Shown: positions 32,847 to 41,675, counted from the stretch's first letter. The stretch is 64,000 nucleotides of DNA from Nocardioides sp. GY 10127 (GCF_004919085.1 NZ_STGL01000002.1:310001-374000); one strand, 5' to 3'. Made by a program: numbers and translations. The notes: generated from the sequence alone by a model not told the origin.

Positions 32847-35234
32847 GTGAGCGACCCGTCCGTCGACCGCCACCACCTGCCGACCCAGCGGCCCGTGCCG
32901 CCCGGCGACCTCACCGTCGACGTGCGGGACGCGGCACCCACGGCCCCGGTGCCCCCGCTGCGGCCGCCCCACGGCGCCCCGAACGTCCTCGTCGTGCTCA
33001 TCGACGACATGGGCTTCGGCGCCAGCAGCGCGTTCGGCGGCCCCTGCGAGATGCCCACGGCGGAGCGGGTGGCGGCCGAGGGCGTGCGGTTCACCCGGTT
33101 CCACACCACCGCGCTGTGCTCCCCCACCCGCCAGGCGCTGCTCACCGGCCGCAACCACCACACCGTGAACATGGGCGTCATCGCGGAGTTGGCCACCGCC
33201 GTGCGCGGCTACACCGGGGTGCGCCCGGACGACTGCGCCCCGCTGGCGCAGGTGCTGCGCCTCAACGGCTACTCCACCGGCGCCTTCGGGAAGATGCACC
33301 AGACCCCTCCGTGGGAGACCAGCCCCTCCGGCCCGTTCGACCGGTGGCCCACCGGCGAGGGCTTCGAGCGCTTCTACGGCTTCCTGGGCGGCGACACCCA
33401 CCAGTTCACGCCGGCGCTAGTGGAGGGCACCACCCCGATCGAGCCGCCGCGGACGCCGGAGGAGGGCTACCACCTCTCCGAGGACCTGGTGGACCAGGTG
33501 ATCTCCTGGACCGGCACCCTCGAGGCGCTCACCCCGGACAAGCCGTGGTTCGCCTACCTGGCGTTCGGCGCCACCCACGCCCCGCACCACGCACCGCGCA
33601 GCTACCTCGAGCACTACCGCGGCCGCTTCGAGCACGGCTACGACGAGCAGCGCGAGCGCACGTTCGCCCGGCAGCGCGAGCTCGGCGTCGTGCCCGAGGA
33701 CGCCGAGCTCACGCCGCCCAACCCGCACATCCCGCTGTACTCCGAGCTGGGCGAGGACGACCGACGGGTCGGGAACCGCCTCTTCGAGGCCTACGCGGCG
33801 ATGGCGACGCACACCGACGACCAGGTCGCCCGGCTGCTGGCCGCGCTGGAGCAGCGCGGCACGCTCGACGACACCCTGGTGCTCTACATCCTCGGCGACA
33901 ACGGCGCCTCGGCCGAGGCCGGCGCCTACGGCACGTTCAACGAGATGGCCTACCAGAACGACGTGGCGATGACGACCGCGCAGATCGAGGAGCGGCTGGA
34001 CGAGGTGGGCGGGCCGTCTGCCTTCAACCACGTGCCCGCGGGCTGGGCGCACGCGATGAACACGCCCTACCAGTGGAGCAAGATCGTGGCCTCCCACTGG
34101 GGCGGCACACGCACCGGCATGATCGCCCGGCTCCCCGGGCGGGTGCCGGCCGGGGAGGTCCGGCACCAGTTCACCCACGTCATCGACGTCGTGCCGACGA
34201 TCCTGGAGCTCGCCGGCATCCCGGAGCCCACCCAGGTGCAGGGCGTCGCGCAGACCCCGCTGGAGGGCACGTCGTTCCTGTACTGCCTGGACGACGCGGG
34301 GGCTGCCGACCGGCACCGCACCCAGTACTTCGAGATCGCCGGCAACCGCGGGATCTACCACGAGGGGTGGACCGCCGTGACCCAGCACCTGCTGCCCTGG
34401 CCGGACCGCTCCTACCCCGTCCCCGCGTTCCGCGACGACACCTGGGAGCTCTACGGGCCCGACGACTGGACCCAGGCCCACGACCTCGCCGCCGAGCAGC
34501 CGGAGAAGCTCGCCGAGCTGCAGGACCGCTTCCTGCTCGAGGCCACCCGCTACCACGTCCTCCCGCTCGACGACCGGCAGCGCGAGCGGTTCGACCCGAA
34601 CATCGCCGGCCGCCAGGACCTCATGGCGGGCCGCACCCGGATGGTGCTGCTGCCCGGCATGACCCGGCTCAACGAGAACACCGTGCTCAACGTCAAGAAC
34701 ACCTCGTTCACCGCCACCTGCGTGCTGGACCTGCCCGAGGCCGTCGACGGGCAGCGGGCCGACGGCGTGATCGTGGCGCAGGGCGGGGGCTTCGGCGGCT
34801 GGTGCCTGTACCTGGACGACGGGGTGCCGGTGTACGTGCACAACTACGTCGGGCTCGAGGTCACCCGCGTCCGGGCGGACGCTCCGCTCCCCGCCGGACC
34901 CATCACGCTCGTCCTGCGCTTCGACTACGACGGCGGCGGGGCCGGGCGCGGCGGCGACGTCCGCTTCCTCGCCGGGACGGGGCACCCGGACGGGGAGGCC
35001 CAGCCCACGCTGGACGAGATCGGCAAGGGCAGGCTGGAGCGGACGGTGCCCGCGTTGTTCTCCTTCGACGAGGGCCTCGACGTGGGCCTGGACAGCCTGG
35101 ACCCGGTCGTGCCGGACTACCCCACGCCGCAGGGACGCTTCACGGGGACGATCCACCGCGTCGTCCTGGACATCGACCCCGAGGCGTACCACGACCCGGA
35201 CATGGTGGTCCGGGCCCGGTACCGCAAGCAGTGA
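32847..35234 (+). CDS. Type I (formylglycine) sulfatase, cytoplasmic
   Basis: The 795-residue protein starts at GTG 32847 with GGAGG at 32836-32840. The metal-binding DD (LIDDMGFG, residues 53-54) and the core motif C-x-P-x-R within LCSPTRQALLTGR (Cys91, to be converted to formylglycine) are intact, as are GATHAPHH and ILGDNGAS. The C-terminal part, residues about 600-795, is a beta-rich extension seen in long arylsulfatases. There is no signal peptide, so it acts in the cytoplasm or is exported unusually. It would release sulfate from an organic ester. It overlaps the GAP gene by GTGA and is co-transcribed with a SulP transporter. The maturase gene is not in this window. Confidence 0.9.
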   Translation: MSDPSVDRHHLPTQRPVPPGDLTVDVRDAAPTAPVPPLRPPHGAPNVLVVLIDDMGFGASSAFGGPCEMPTAERVAAEGVRFTRFHTTALCSPTRQALLTGRNHHTVNMGVIAELATAVRGYTGVRPDDCAPLAQVLRLNGYSTGAFGKMHQTPPWETSPSGPFDRWPTGEGFERFYGFLGGDTHQFTPALVEGTTPIEPPRTPEEGYHLSEDLVDQVISWTGTLEALTPDKPWFAYLAFGATHAPHHAPRSYLEHYRGRFEHGYDEQRERTFARQRELGVVPEDAELTPPNPHIPLYSELGEDDRRVGNRLFEAYAAMATHTDDQVARLLAALEQRGTLDDTLVLYILGDNGASAEAGAYGTFNEMAYQNDVAMTTAQIEERLDEVGGPSAFNHVPAGWAHAMNTPYQWSKIVASHWGGTRTGMIARLPGRVPAGEVRHQFTHVIDVVPTILELAGIPEPTQVQGVAQTPLEGTSFLYCLDDAGAADRHRTQYFEIAGNRGIYHEGWTAVTQHLLPWPDRSYPVPAFRDDTWELYGPDDWTQAHDLAAEQPEKLAELQDRFLLEATRYHVLPLDDRQRERFDPNIAGRQDLMAGRTRMVLLPGMTRLNENTVLNVKNTSFTATCVLDLPEAVDGQRADGVIVAQGGGFGGWCLYLDDGVPVYVHNYVGLEVTRVRADAPLPAGPITLVLRFDYDGGGAGRGGDVRFLAGTGHPDGEAQPTLDEIGKGRLERTVPALFSFDEGLDVGLDSLDPVVPDYPTPQGRFTGTIHRVVLDIDPEAYHDPDMVVRARYRKQ

Positions 35235-35914
35235 GCGACGCGCTGGGCGCCGTCGGCGCCACGCTCGGCGGCGCGGTGGGCGTGGCACTGAGCCCGCTGC
35301 CGGTCATCGCCCTGCTCCTCGTGCTCGTCGGCCCGCGCGGTCGGTCCGCGGGGCCGGCCTTCCTGGCGGGGTGGGCGGGCGGGCTCGCCGTCCTCCTGGT
35401 CGCCGTGCTCGTGCTCGACCCCGGTGGGTCGGGCAGCGAGAAGGGCCTGGCCGCCGGCCTGCTGGCGATCGTCGTGGGCCTGCTGTTCTGGGCACTCGCC
35501 GTGCGGCAGGTGCGCGGGCGACCACGGCCCGGGCAGCCCGCCGAGCCGCCGGCCCTGCTCGCCGCCGTGGCCGGCATGGCGCCGGGGCGCGTCGTCGTCA
35601 CGGCGGCCGCCCTGGCGACGGTCAACCCGAAGAACCTGGGCCTCACCCTCGCCGCAGGCGTCGAGGTGGCCGGCCGGGGCCTCACGGGCGCGGGCACCGC
35701 GGTCGTGGTCGTCGTCTTCGTGCTGGTCGCCTCCCTCAGCGTGCTCGCGCCCGTGGGCTACCTGCTGGTGGCCGGGGAGGCGGCGCGCCCGCTGCTCGAC
35801 GGGGTGCGCAGCTGGCTCGACGCCCACGGCTGGGCCGTCATGCTCGTCCTGTTCCTCGTGCTCGGGGCCAAGCTCGTCGGGGACGGCCTCACCACCGTGG
35901 CCGTGTCCTGGTGA
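35231..35914 (+). CDS. GAP (Sap) family membrane protein
   Basis: The 227-residue protein starts at GTG 35231, overlapping the sulfatase stop. About six helices are visible. The LSPLPVIALLLVL start and the ATVNPKNLGLTLAAG motif (Asn-Pro-Lys) are typical of GAP/Sap proteins, distant relatives of LysE-type exporters; Mycobacterium members help export sulfolipid or glycopeptidolipid. Its tight coupling to a sulfatase and a SulP transporter suggests transport of a sulfated or sulfatase-related compound, but this is inference. Confidence 0.82.
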   Translation: MSDALGAVGATLGGAVGVALSPLPVIALLLVLVGPRGRSAGPAFLAGWAGGLAVLLVAVLVLDPGGSGSEKGLAAGLLAIVVGLLFWALAVRQVRGRPRPGQPAEPPALLAAVAGMAPGRVVVTAAALATVNPKNLGLTLAAGVEVAGRGLTGAGTAVVVVVFVLVASLSVLAPVGYLLVAGEAARPLLDGVRSWLDAHGWAVMLVLFLVLGAKLVGDGLTTVAVSW

Positions 35915-37587
35915 GCACCCCGACACCGGGCGCGCTCGCCCCCTGGCGCCGCGGCTACGACCGCGCCTGGCTGCGGCCGGACGTCCTCGCGGGGCTCACC
36001 GTGTGGGCCGTCCTCGTCCCGGAGTCGCTGGCCTACGCGACCGTGGCGGGGCTGCCGCCGGTGGTCGGTCTGTACGCCGCGGTGCCGGCCCTGGTCCTGT
36101 ACGCCCTCCTCGGCACCTCGAGGCACCTCGTCCTGGGGCCGATGTCGGCCACCGCGGCCCTGAGCGCCACCATCGCGCTGACCTGGTCGGACGGCACGCC
36201 CGAGGACGTCCTGCGCGTCGGCGTCAGCCTCGCCCTCGTCACCGGGGTCCTCGGGGTCCTGGCCGGCCTGTGCCGCCTGGGGTTCCTCTCCGCCTTCGTC
36301 TCCGCCCCTGTGCTCCGCGGCTTCGTCGTGGGCCTCGCGCTCACCATCCTGGTGGGTCAGCTGCCCGCGCTCATCGGGGTGGAGAAGGCGGACGGCGGGT
36401 TCCTGGCCCGCTCCTGGGGGCTGCTGCGCGAGCTCCCGCACCTCCACCCGACGACGGCCGTGCTCGGCGTCTCGGCCCTGGCCGTGGTGCTCGGCCTGCG
36501 GCGCTGGGCGCCGCGCGTGCCGGGCTCGCTGGTGGTGGTCGTGCTGGGGGTGCTCGCGGTCGCCGTCGGGCACCTGGACGCCCACGGGGTCGAGGTCGTG
36601 GGGCACGTGCCCTCGGGCCTGCCGCGTCCCGCGCTCCCGGGCTCCGACCTCGGGCAGTACCTCTCGCTGCTGGGTCCCGCGGCCGGCGTCCTGCTCGTGG
36701 GGTTCGTGGAGGGCCTCGCCGCGGGGTCGGCCTACGCGACCCGGGACGGCTACGAGGTCGTCCCCGACCGCGAGCTCACCGCCCTCGGCGCCGCCAACGC
36801 CGGCTCCGGGCTGCTCGGCGGCATGGTGGTGAACGGCAGCCTCTCCAAGACCGCGGTCAACGGTCAGGCCGGTGCGCGCACCCAGCTCTCCGGCGTCGTG
36901 TGCGCGGCGCTCACGGTGCTCACGCTGCTGCTGCTCACCGGGCTGTTCGCCGACCTCCCGGAGGCCGTGCTGGCCGCGGTGGTCGTGGCCGCCGTGATCG
37001 ACCTGGTGGACGTGCGGGGCATGCGGCGGCTCTGGGCCGTGGGCTCGTCCGCAGTGACGCCCCGGCCGGCGGCCCGAGCGGACTTCGCGGGAGCCCTGGC
37101 GGCCCTCGTGGGCGTCCTCCTGCTCGACACCCTGCCGGGGCTCCTCGTGGGCGTCGGCGTCTCGCTGCTCCTGCTGCTCCAGCGGGCCTCCCGGCCCCGC
37201 GTGGCGCGGCTCGCGCGCGTGCCGGACGCCCCGGCGGGCTCCTGGGTGGACGCCGAGCGCCACCCCGACCTCGCCGTCGAGGACGACGTGGTGGTGGCCC
37301 GGGTCGAGGGCGGGCTGTTCTTCGCCGGCGCCGCCCACGTGCGGGAGCGGCTGCTGGCGCTGCCCGGGCCGGGCACGCACACGCTCGTCCTGGACGCCAG
37401 GACGATGCCCGCGCTCGACGTCACCGGCGCGGCCGCCCTCGACGGGCTGGAGCGCGACCTGGCACGGCGCGACGTCCGGCTCGTCGTGGCCGGCGCCGTG
37501 GGCCAGGTGCGGGACGTGAGCGCGGCGGGCGAGGAGGTCCTGGCCGTCGACGAGGCGGTCGCCCTGGCTCGCAGCCGTCGCGACTGA
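35911..37587 (+). CDS. SulP-family anion transporter with STAS domain
   Basis: The 558-residue protein starts at GTG 35911 in a GTGA overlap. Residues about 15-430 are the SulP membrane domain: LRPDVLAGLTVWAVLVPESLAYATVAGLPPVVGLYAAVPAL is the family entry signature, followed by GTSRHLVLGPMSATAALSA. Residues about 440-558 are a cytoplasmic STAS domain with VDAERHPD, LFFAGAAHVRERLL and TMPALDVTGAAAL, where the regulatory Ser/Thr region sits. SulP proteins move sulfate, bicarbonate or dicarboxylates. The operon with a sulfatase favours sulfate, but bicarbonate cannot be excluded. Confidence 0.9.
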   Translation: MSTPTPGALAPWRRGYDRAWLRPDVLAGLTVWAVLVPESLAYATVAGLPPVVGLYAAVPALVLYALLGTSRHLVLGPMSATAALSATIALTWSDGTPEDVLRVGVSLALVTGVLGVLAGLCRLGFLSAFVSAPVLRGFVVGLALTILVGQLPALIGVEKADGGFLARSWGLLRELPHLHPTTAVLGVSALAVVLGLRRWAPRVPGSLVVVVLGVLAVAVGHLDAHGVEVVGHVPSGLPRPALPGSDLGQYLSLLGPAAGVLLVGFVEGLAAGSAYATRDGYEVVPDRELTALGAANAGSGLLGGMVVNGSLSKTAVNGQAGARTQLSGVVCAALTVLTLLLLTGLFADLPEAVLAAVVVAAVIDLVDVRGMRRLWAVGSSAVTPRPAARADFAGALAALVGVLLLDTLPGLLVGVGVSLLLLLQRASRPRVARLARVPDAPAGSWVDAERHPDLAVEDDVVVARVEGGLFFAGAAHVRERLLALPGPGTHTLVLDARTMPALDVTGAAALDGLERDLARRDVRLVVAGAVGQVRDVSAAGEEVLAVDEAVALARSRRD

Positions 37588-37599
37588 GCGGCGGGGGGT

Positions 37600-37692
37600 G
37601 CCCCGGCGACACCCCGCACAGGGTGTCGACGGGGCTCCCCCGAGGCGGGAGGGGTGCGGCACCCTGTGCGTGGTGCTGCTCCGCCTCGGGGG
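37600..37692. terminator. Overlapping, mutually exclusive hairpins between convergent genes
   Basis: Hairpin A: 37600-37614 with 37621-37635 (15 bp, one mismatch). Hairpin B: 37615-37625 with 37660-37670 (11 bp, perfect). Hairpin C: 37637-37648 with 37681-37692 (12 bp, perfect). A and B share bases, and B and C interleave. They lie after the SulP stop and can also end the SHOCT transcript from the other strand. Confidence 0.65.
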
Positions 37693-37736
37693 GTGAGGGC
37701 CCAAGGGGGGCTCGGACCCTCAGACCGTGACGGGGC

Positions 37737-38114
37737 TCAGACCGCGATCGCGCGGGCCTTGAGCGCCTCGTACTCGGACTCGCTGATCGCGCCCTGCTCC
37801 AGGAGCCGGTGGGCGTGGGCGATCTCCGCCGCCGGGCCGGAGCCGGCGACCGAGCGGATGTACTCCTCGGTCTGCTCCTCGACCTTCTTCGAGGTCGCCG
37901 CCGAGCGGGCGGCCATGCCGTTGCCCCGGGCGATGAGGTAGACGAGCGAGGTGAGCAGGGGGAAGAGGATCAGGCACACGACCCAGACCGCCTTGAGCCA
38001 GCCGCTGGTCGAGTCGTCCCGGAACAGGTCGACGATGACCGAGAACATGATCATCAGGTAGGCGACGAGGGCGAAGCCGACGAGCATCGCCCAGAGGACG
38101 TCGAGGAACGACAT
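37737..38114 (-). CDS. Small membrane protein with PLDc_N-like and SHOCT domains
   Basis: The 125-residue protein starts at ATG 38114. Two helices at the N terminus (FLDVLWAMLVGFALVAYLMIMFSVIVDLF and WLKAVWVVCLILFPLLTSLVYLIARG) form the PLDc_N-like membrane hairpin. A charged linker leads to a C-terminal SHOCT motif (EIAHAHRLLEQGAISESEYEALKARAIAV), a short oligomerisation helix pair common in bacteria. Its molecular role is not known. The ribosome-binding site is weak. The promoter region carries the shared palindrome, and the gene sits between the SulP operon and the large LuxR-type regulator. Confidence 0.85.
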   Translation of the reverse strand: MSFLDVLWAMLVGFALVAYLMIMFSVIVDLFRDDSTSGWLKAVWVVCLILFPLLTSLVYLIARGNGMAARSAATSKKVEEQTEEYIRSVAGSGPAAEIAHAHRLLEQGAISESEYEALKARAIAV

Positions 38115-38184
38115 GTAGCACCACTTCCGTGAGGAGACGGAGGACGGTCCGCCGGCCGGCAGCGGCGATGCCGCGGCGGCTCCC

Positions 38185-38230
38185 ACCTTCGTGAGGCGGG
38201 TGAGCGGCACGACTCACCCGACGCGGGTGA
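38185..38230 (-). promoter_or_regulatory. Palindromic operator, copy 4, with -10 of the SHOCT gene
   Basis: The perfect TCACCCG-ACG-CGGGTGA is at 38214-38230. On the minus strand it is followed after 23 bases by GAAGGT (38190-38185), an nAnnnT hexamer, giving a leader of about 64 bases. A further CGGGTGAG box at 38197-38204 pairs with CTCACCCG at 38213-38220, so three half-sites are interleaved. The array also lies 60 bp downstream of the LuxR-type gene's stop and could serve as its terminator. Confidence 0.55.
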
Positions 38231-38290
38231 ACCCTGCAGGTGTCGTGGCGGTGCACGCTCGCGCGCCCGCGCGCAAGAGGGAGAGACCCG

Positions 38291-40942
38291 TCACAGGAGC
38301 CCGGCACGGCGGGCCTCGACGATGGCGTCACGGCGCGACGTCACGCCCAGCTTCCGGTACACGCCCCGCAGGTGCGTCTTGACCGTGTTGACCGAGAGGA
38401 CGAGGGACTCCCCCATCTCCTCCACCGTGCGCAGCGTGGCCAGCTCACGCAGGACGTCGACCTCCCGGTGCGTCAGCGGCACCGCCGGCCCGGCGTCGCG
38501 GACCGCCAGCGGGAGCAGCTCGTCGACGAACGGCTGCCACGGCCCCCACGCCCCGGACTCCTCGCGCAGCAGCCCGACCACGTCCGGGCCGCCGAGCTCG
38601 AGCAGGGGACGCGGCATCGACAGGCCCTCGGCCAGCGCCAGGGCGTCCCGGCAGCGCGAGACCGCGCGGAACCGGTCGCCCGCCTGGAGGTGGAGCCTGG
38701 CGAGCAGGACGGCGGCCTCGAGCCGCGTCGAGCGCGAGACGCACCGGGCCCGACCGTCCGTGACGGCGGAGAGCCGCTCGACGGCGGCGGCCCGACGCGA
38801 TCGGAGCAGCTCCAGGGCGGCCGTCGCGACGAGCACCTCCCCCAGGTCACCGACCTCGCTGGCGGGTCCGCGGGCGCCGTCCAGGCGCCTGCGCATCACG
38901 TCCAGCACCTCGCGCAGGCGTTCCGGCCGCTGCTGGGCGAGGCAGACCTGGACGTCGGCCATGGCGATGTAGACCACCGCCTCGGCCGAGACCGACTGGT
39001 CGTCCATGCTCTCCCACACGCGGTGCAGCCGGTCGGCGTCCTCCGCCGTGCCCTCGTGCCCCTCGAGCCGGGTCGCGGCCGCCAGCGCCCACGTGCTCAC
39101 CCGGGCGCTCGGGTCGTCGGCCGGGCCGACCAGCTGGAGGGCCAGCTGGGCGTGGTGCCGGGCCTCGACGTCGCGCAGCTGCACCCGAGCGGCCCAGCCC
39201 GCCAGCAGGTGGAGGTGCCCGGCGCGCGCGTTGTCGGACCAGCCGCGGGCGCGGGCCACCTCGAGGCCCGCGGCGGCGCGGCGCGCGGTGAGGGCGGCGT
39301 CGGAGCGCGCGGCACCGGCGACGGCGTGCATGGTCATGAGCCCCAGCGCGGCGGCACAGCGGTGGAGGCCCTGGGCGAGGGTCATCGCCTCGACGACCAC
39401 CGCCTCGCCCTCCTCGAGGCGGCCCTGGCGCAGCAGGACGGCGCCCCGGGCGAGCGCGTGCTGGAGCTCGACGTCCGGGTCCAGGGTGGCGGCCGCCTCG
39501 GGGGCCTCCTCGACCCGACGGCCGCGGAGCCGGGCCAGGTCCAGGTCGACGGCCTCCCGGACGAGGCGCAGGTCCTCGTCGGCCTCGGCCGGCAGGGGTC
39601 GGAGCACGGCCCTCGCCTCCTGCACCCGCCCGGTGTCGAGCAGGGCGCGGGCGACGACCGCGTCGATCCAGGCCGCCGCGCAGCCCGATCCGTCACCGGG
39701 GCAGCCGGGCAGGTGCACGCCCTCGCCGGGGTGGGCGTCCTCGGGCGTCAGCAGGCCGAGCAGCTCCTCGGCGGCGCCCTCGTTGACGATGCGGGGGCCG
39801 ACGAGGGAGAGCACCTCGGCGAGGAGGGGCTCCGAGGCCGACCGGACGGCCTGGGCCACGGCCTCGAGCCCCTGGCTCCGCACGAGGTGCCAGCGCGCGG
39901 CCGCGGCCGCGAGGGCCCGGACGCCGGGGAGGTCGCGACGGGCGTGCTCGCCCTCGAGGTAGGCGCGGAGCCCGGCGTGCAGGCGGTAGCTGGGCAGCGG
40001 GTCGCTGCCCTCGCGGGTGACCAGGCCGGTCGTGGCCGCTGCCCGCTCCATCACCTCGCCGGCGTCGCCCCGACCGGTGAGGTGCACCAGGAGCTCCAGC
40101 GGGACCTGCTCGGCGGAGGCGGCCGCGAAGAGGACCGGCAGGTCCTCGTCCGGGTGCCGGCGCAGCGTCTCGAGCATGACCTCCTCGAACAGCGCCCGCT
40201 GCTGCGGCCAGGTGCCGCCCAGCACGGAGCCCTCACCGACGGCGGCGGCCACCAGCCGCGTGAGGGCCGGCCACCCCTCGGTGCGGTCGAGGACGGCGGA
40301 CAGGACGGCCGGGTCCAGGTCGGGGCAGGCCCGACGGGCCTCGGCCGCCGTGAACGCCAGGTCCTCGGCGCCCAGCGTGAGGAAGGCTCCGGACAGGCGC
40401 AGGTCCAGCGCCGTGTCGGGGCTCGCGACCGGTCGCCCGACCAGGGCGAGCCGCAGCGAGGCGGGGGAACGCCGGACGAGCTCGTCGACGTCGTCGACCA
40501 CGCTCCGCCCGTGCAGGAGGTGGACGTCGTCCAGGACGAGGAGCAGGGGGCGGGGCGTCCCGGCCAGCCGGTCGAGCAGGTCGAGGAGGTGGTGGACGTC
40601 GCCGACCCGGTCCGGGGCGGTGAGGCCCTCGAGCGCGGCGGCCGTCTCCGGCCCCGCCGCGCGCAGCGTGTCGAGCAGGGTGCGCCAGAACAGCCGAGGG
40701 CTCACGTCCGAGCGCGTGAGGCGGCAGGTGGCGGTGTCCCACCCGCGCTGGCCCGCGCGGTGCGCCCAGGCGCTCGCCAGCGTCGTCTTGCCGAAGCCCG
40801 GAGGCGCGCTGACCAGCGCCGCCCGGGGGCCCCCGGGGGTGCCGTCGAGCAACGCGTCGACGGCGTGCTCGAGCCGCGGCCGCACGACCACGGCTGCCAG
40901 GTCCGGCCCGCCGCGGGGGCGGTGGGCCACTTGCGTCTCCAC
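38291..40942 (-). CDS. Large ATP-binding LuxR-type transcriptional regulator (MalT-like)
   Basis: The 883-residue protein has an N-terminal AAA/STAND ATPase (Walker A SAPPGFGKTT near residue 36, Walker B LLLVLDDVHLL), a long helical sensor region (residues about 300-800) resembling TPR arms, and a C-terminal LuxR helix-turn-helix (LTHREVDVLRELATLRTVEEMGESLVLSVNTVKTHLRGVYRKLG). Such regulators use ATP and a ligand to oligomerise and activate transcription. GTG 40942 is chosen because a G-rich ribosome-binding site (AAGGGGGG) precedes it; a start at 40990 is also possible. It is a reasonable candidate for the factor that binds the TCACCCG-N3-CGGGTGA sites around it, though MalT itself uses direct repeats. 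Confidence 0.87.
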   Translation of the reverse strand: METQVAHRPRGGPDLAAVVVRPRLEHAVDALLDGTPGGPRAALVSAPPGFGKTTLASAWAHRAGQRGWDTATCRLTRSDVSPRLFWRTLLDTLRAAGPETAAALEGLTAPDRVGDVHHLLDLLDRLAGTPRPLLLVLDDVHLLHGRSVVDDVDELVRRSPASLRLALVGRPVASPDTALDLRLSGAFLTLGAEDLAFTAAEARRACPDLDPAVLSAVLDRTEGWPALTRLVAAAVGEGSVLGGTWPQQRALFEEVMLETLRRHPDEDLPVLFAAASAEQVPLELLVHLTGRGDAGEVMERAAATTGLVTREGSDPLPSYRLHAGLRAYLEGEHARRDLPGVRALAAAAARWHLVRSQGLEAVAQAVRSASEPLLAEVLSLVGPRIVNEGAAEELLGLLTPEDAHPGEGVHLPGCPGDGSGCAAAWIDAVVARALLDTGRVQEARAVLRPLPAEADEDLRLVREAVDLDLARLRGRRVEEAPEAAATLDPDVELQHALARGAVLLRQGRLEEGEAVVVEAMTLAQGLHRCAAALGLMTMHAVAGAARSDAALTARRAAAGLEVARARGWSDNARAGHLHLLAGWAARVQLRDVEARHHAQLALQLVGPADDPSARVSTWALAAATRLEGHEGTAEDADRLHRVWESMDDQSVSAEAVVYIAMADVQVCLAQQRPERLREVLDVMRRRLDGARGPASEVGDLGEVLVATAALELLRSRRAAAVERLSAVTDGRARCVSRSTRLEAAVLLARLHLQAGDRFRAVSRCRDALALAEGLSMPRPLLELGGPDVVGLLREESGAWGPWQPFVDELLPLAVRDAGPAVPLTHREVDVLRELATLRTVEEMGESLVLSVNTVKTHLRGVYRKLGVTSRRDAIVEARRAGLL

Positions 40943-41115
40943 CCCGACCCCCCTTCGTCGGCGGAACGCAGGAACCCGGGGATGTCGCACCCCGGGAACC
41001 CCACTCGAGCCTCAATGTAAAGAACCCTCTGGGGCATCCCGGAGTTATCCCGCGGCCGGGAGCGTCGCGGAACGGAGCCGTCCGTGGCCGGGGGACGGCC
41101 CGATCAACGCGTGGT

Positions 41116-41664
41116 TCAGCGGTCCGTGCGGGCGCCGAGCTCCTCCAGGAGGTCGCGCAACGCCTCGTCGCCCCCGGTCGCGTACGCGTCCCAGGCGGGC
41201 CCGCGCGCCGCCATCGGCGCCTGCTCCGCCCACCACTGGTCACGCACGCGGGTGACCACCTCGAGGAGCTGGCCGTCGCAGGCGGAGCCGGGCCCGGCCG
41301 CGCGCTGCGCCCGCAGCACGAGGCCGAGGGCGACCACGGCGCCCTCGTGGAACGTCGCCGCGGGCAGGGGGTGGCCCGAGCGGGCCAGCGAGCACAGGGA
41401 CGCTCCGCCGGTGGCCTCCTGCAGCGCCCGCTGGGCGCAGACGCGGTGGGCCAGCACCAGCGCGACGCAGTCGGGCACGGGCTCGTCAGCGGCCCCGGTC
41501 CCGGCCGCCCCCGCAGCTGCCTCGAGCGCCGTGCTCGACGGCGTCGACGCGGGCAGCGCGGCACGCAGGCGGCGGAACGGGCTCAACGTCGGCCTCGGGT
41601 GGTCTCGGCGGGCAGGGTCCCCGGGAGAACCCGCCGACGTCGACGGGTGTTCCCGGGGGGCCAC
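41116..41664 (-). CDS. Unrecognised 182-residue protein in the jetD position
   Basis: No family was recognised. The start is GTG 41664, 11 bp after the jetC stop on the same strand, so it is probably in the jet operon. Residues 1-60 are Ala/Pro/Ser-rich and probably disordered. Residues 60-182 look helical: VALVLAHRVCAQRALQEAT, HEGAVVALGLVLRAQRAA, LLEVVTRVRDQWWAEQAPM and a final EALRDLLEELGA. There is no membrane helix, signal peptide, or TOPRIM-type E and D-x-D pattern expected of JetD/MksG, which is also about twice as long. It could be an accessory jet protein or an independent gene. Coding reality is likely from GC3 and position, but not certain. Confidence 0.6.
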   Translation of the reverse strand: MAPREHPSTSAGSPGDPARRDHPRPTLSPFRRLRAALPASTPSSTALEAAAGAAGTGAADEPVPDCVALVLAHRVCAQRALQEATGGASLCSLARSGHPLPAATFHEGAVVALGLVLRAQRAAGPGSACDGQLLEVVTRVRDQWWAEQAPMAARGPAWDAYATGGDEALRDLLEELGARTDR

Positions 41665-41675
41665 CGGTCCCGGCC

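Noticed and set aside
40975-40996. CCCGGGG/CCCCGGG dyad upstream of the LuxR-type gene
   Set aside because: It is simple C/G runs expected by chance at this base composition; it does not match the shared TCACCCG motif.
41116-41664. Reading this gene as a truncated jetD
   Set aside because: No TOPRIM-type acids or DUF3322/DUF2220 patterns could be found; only position suggests a link.
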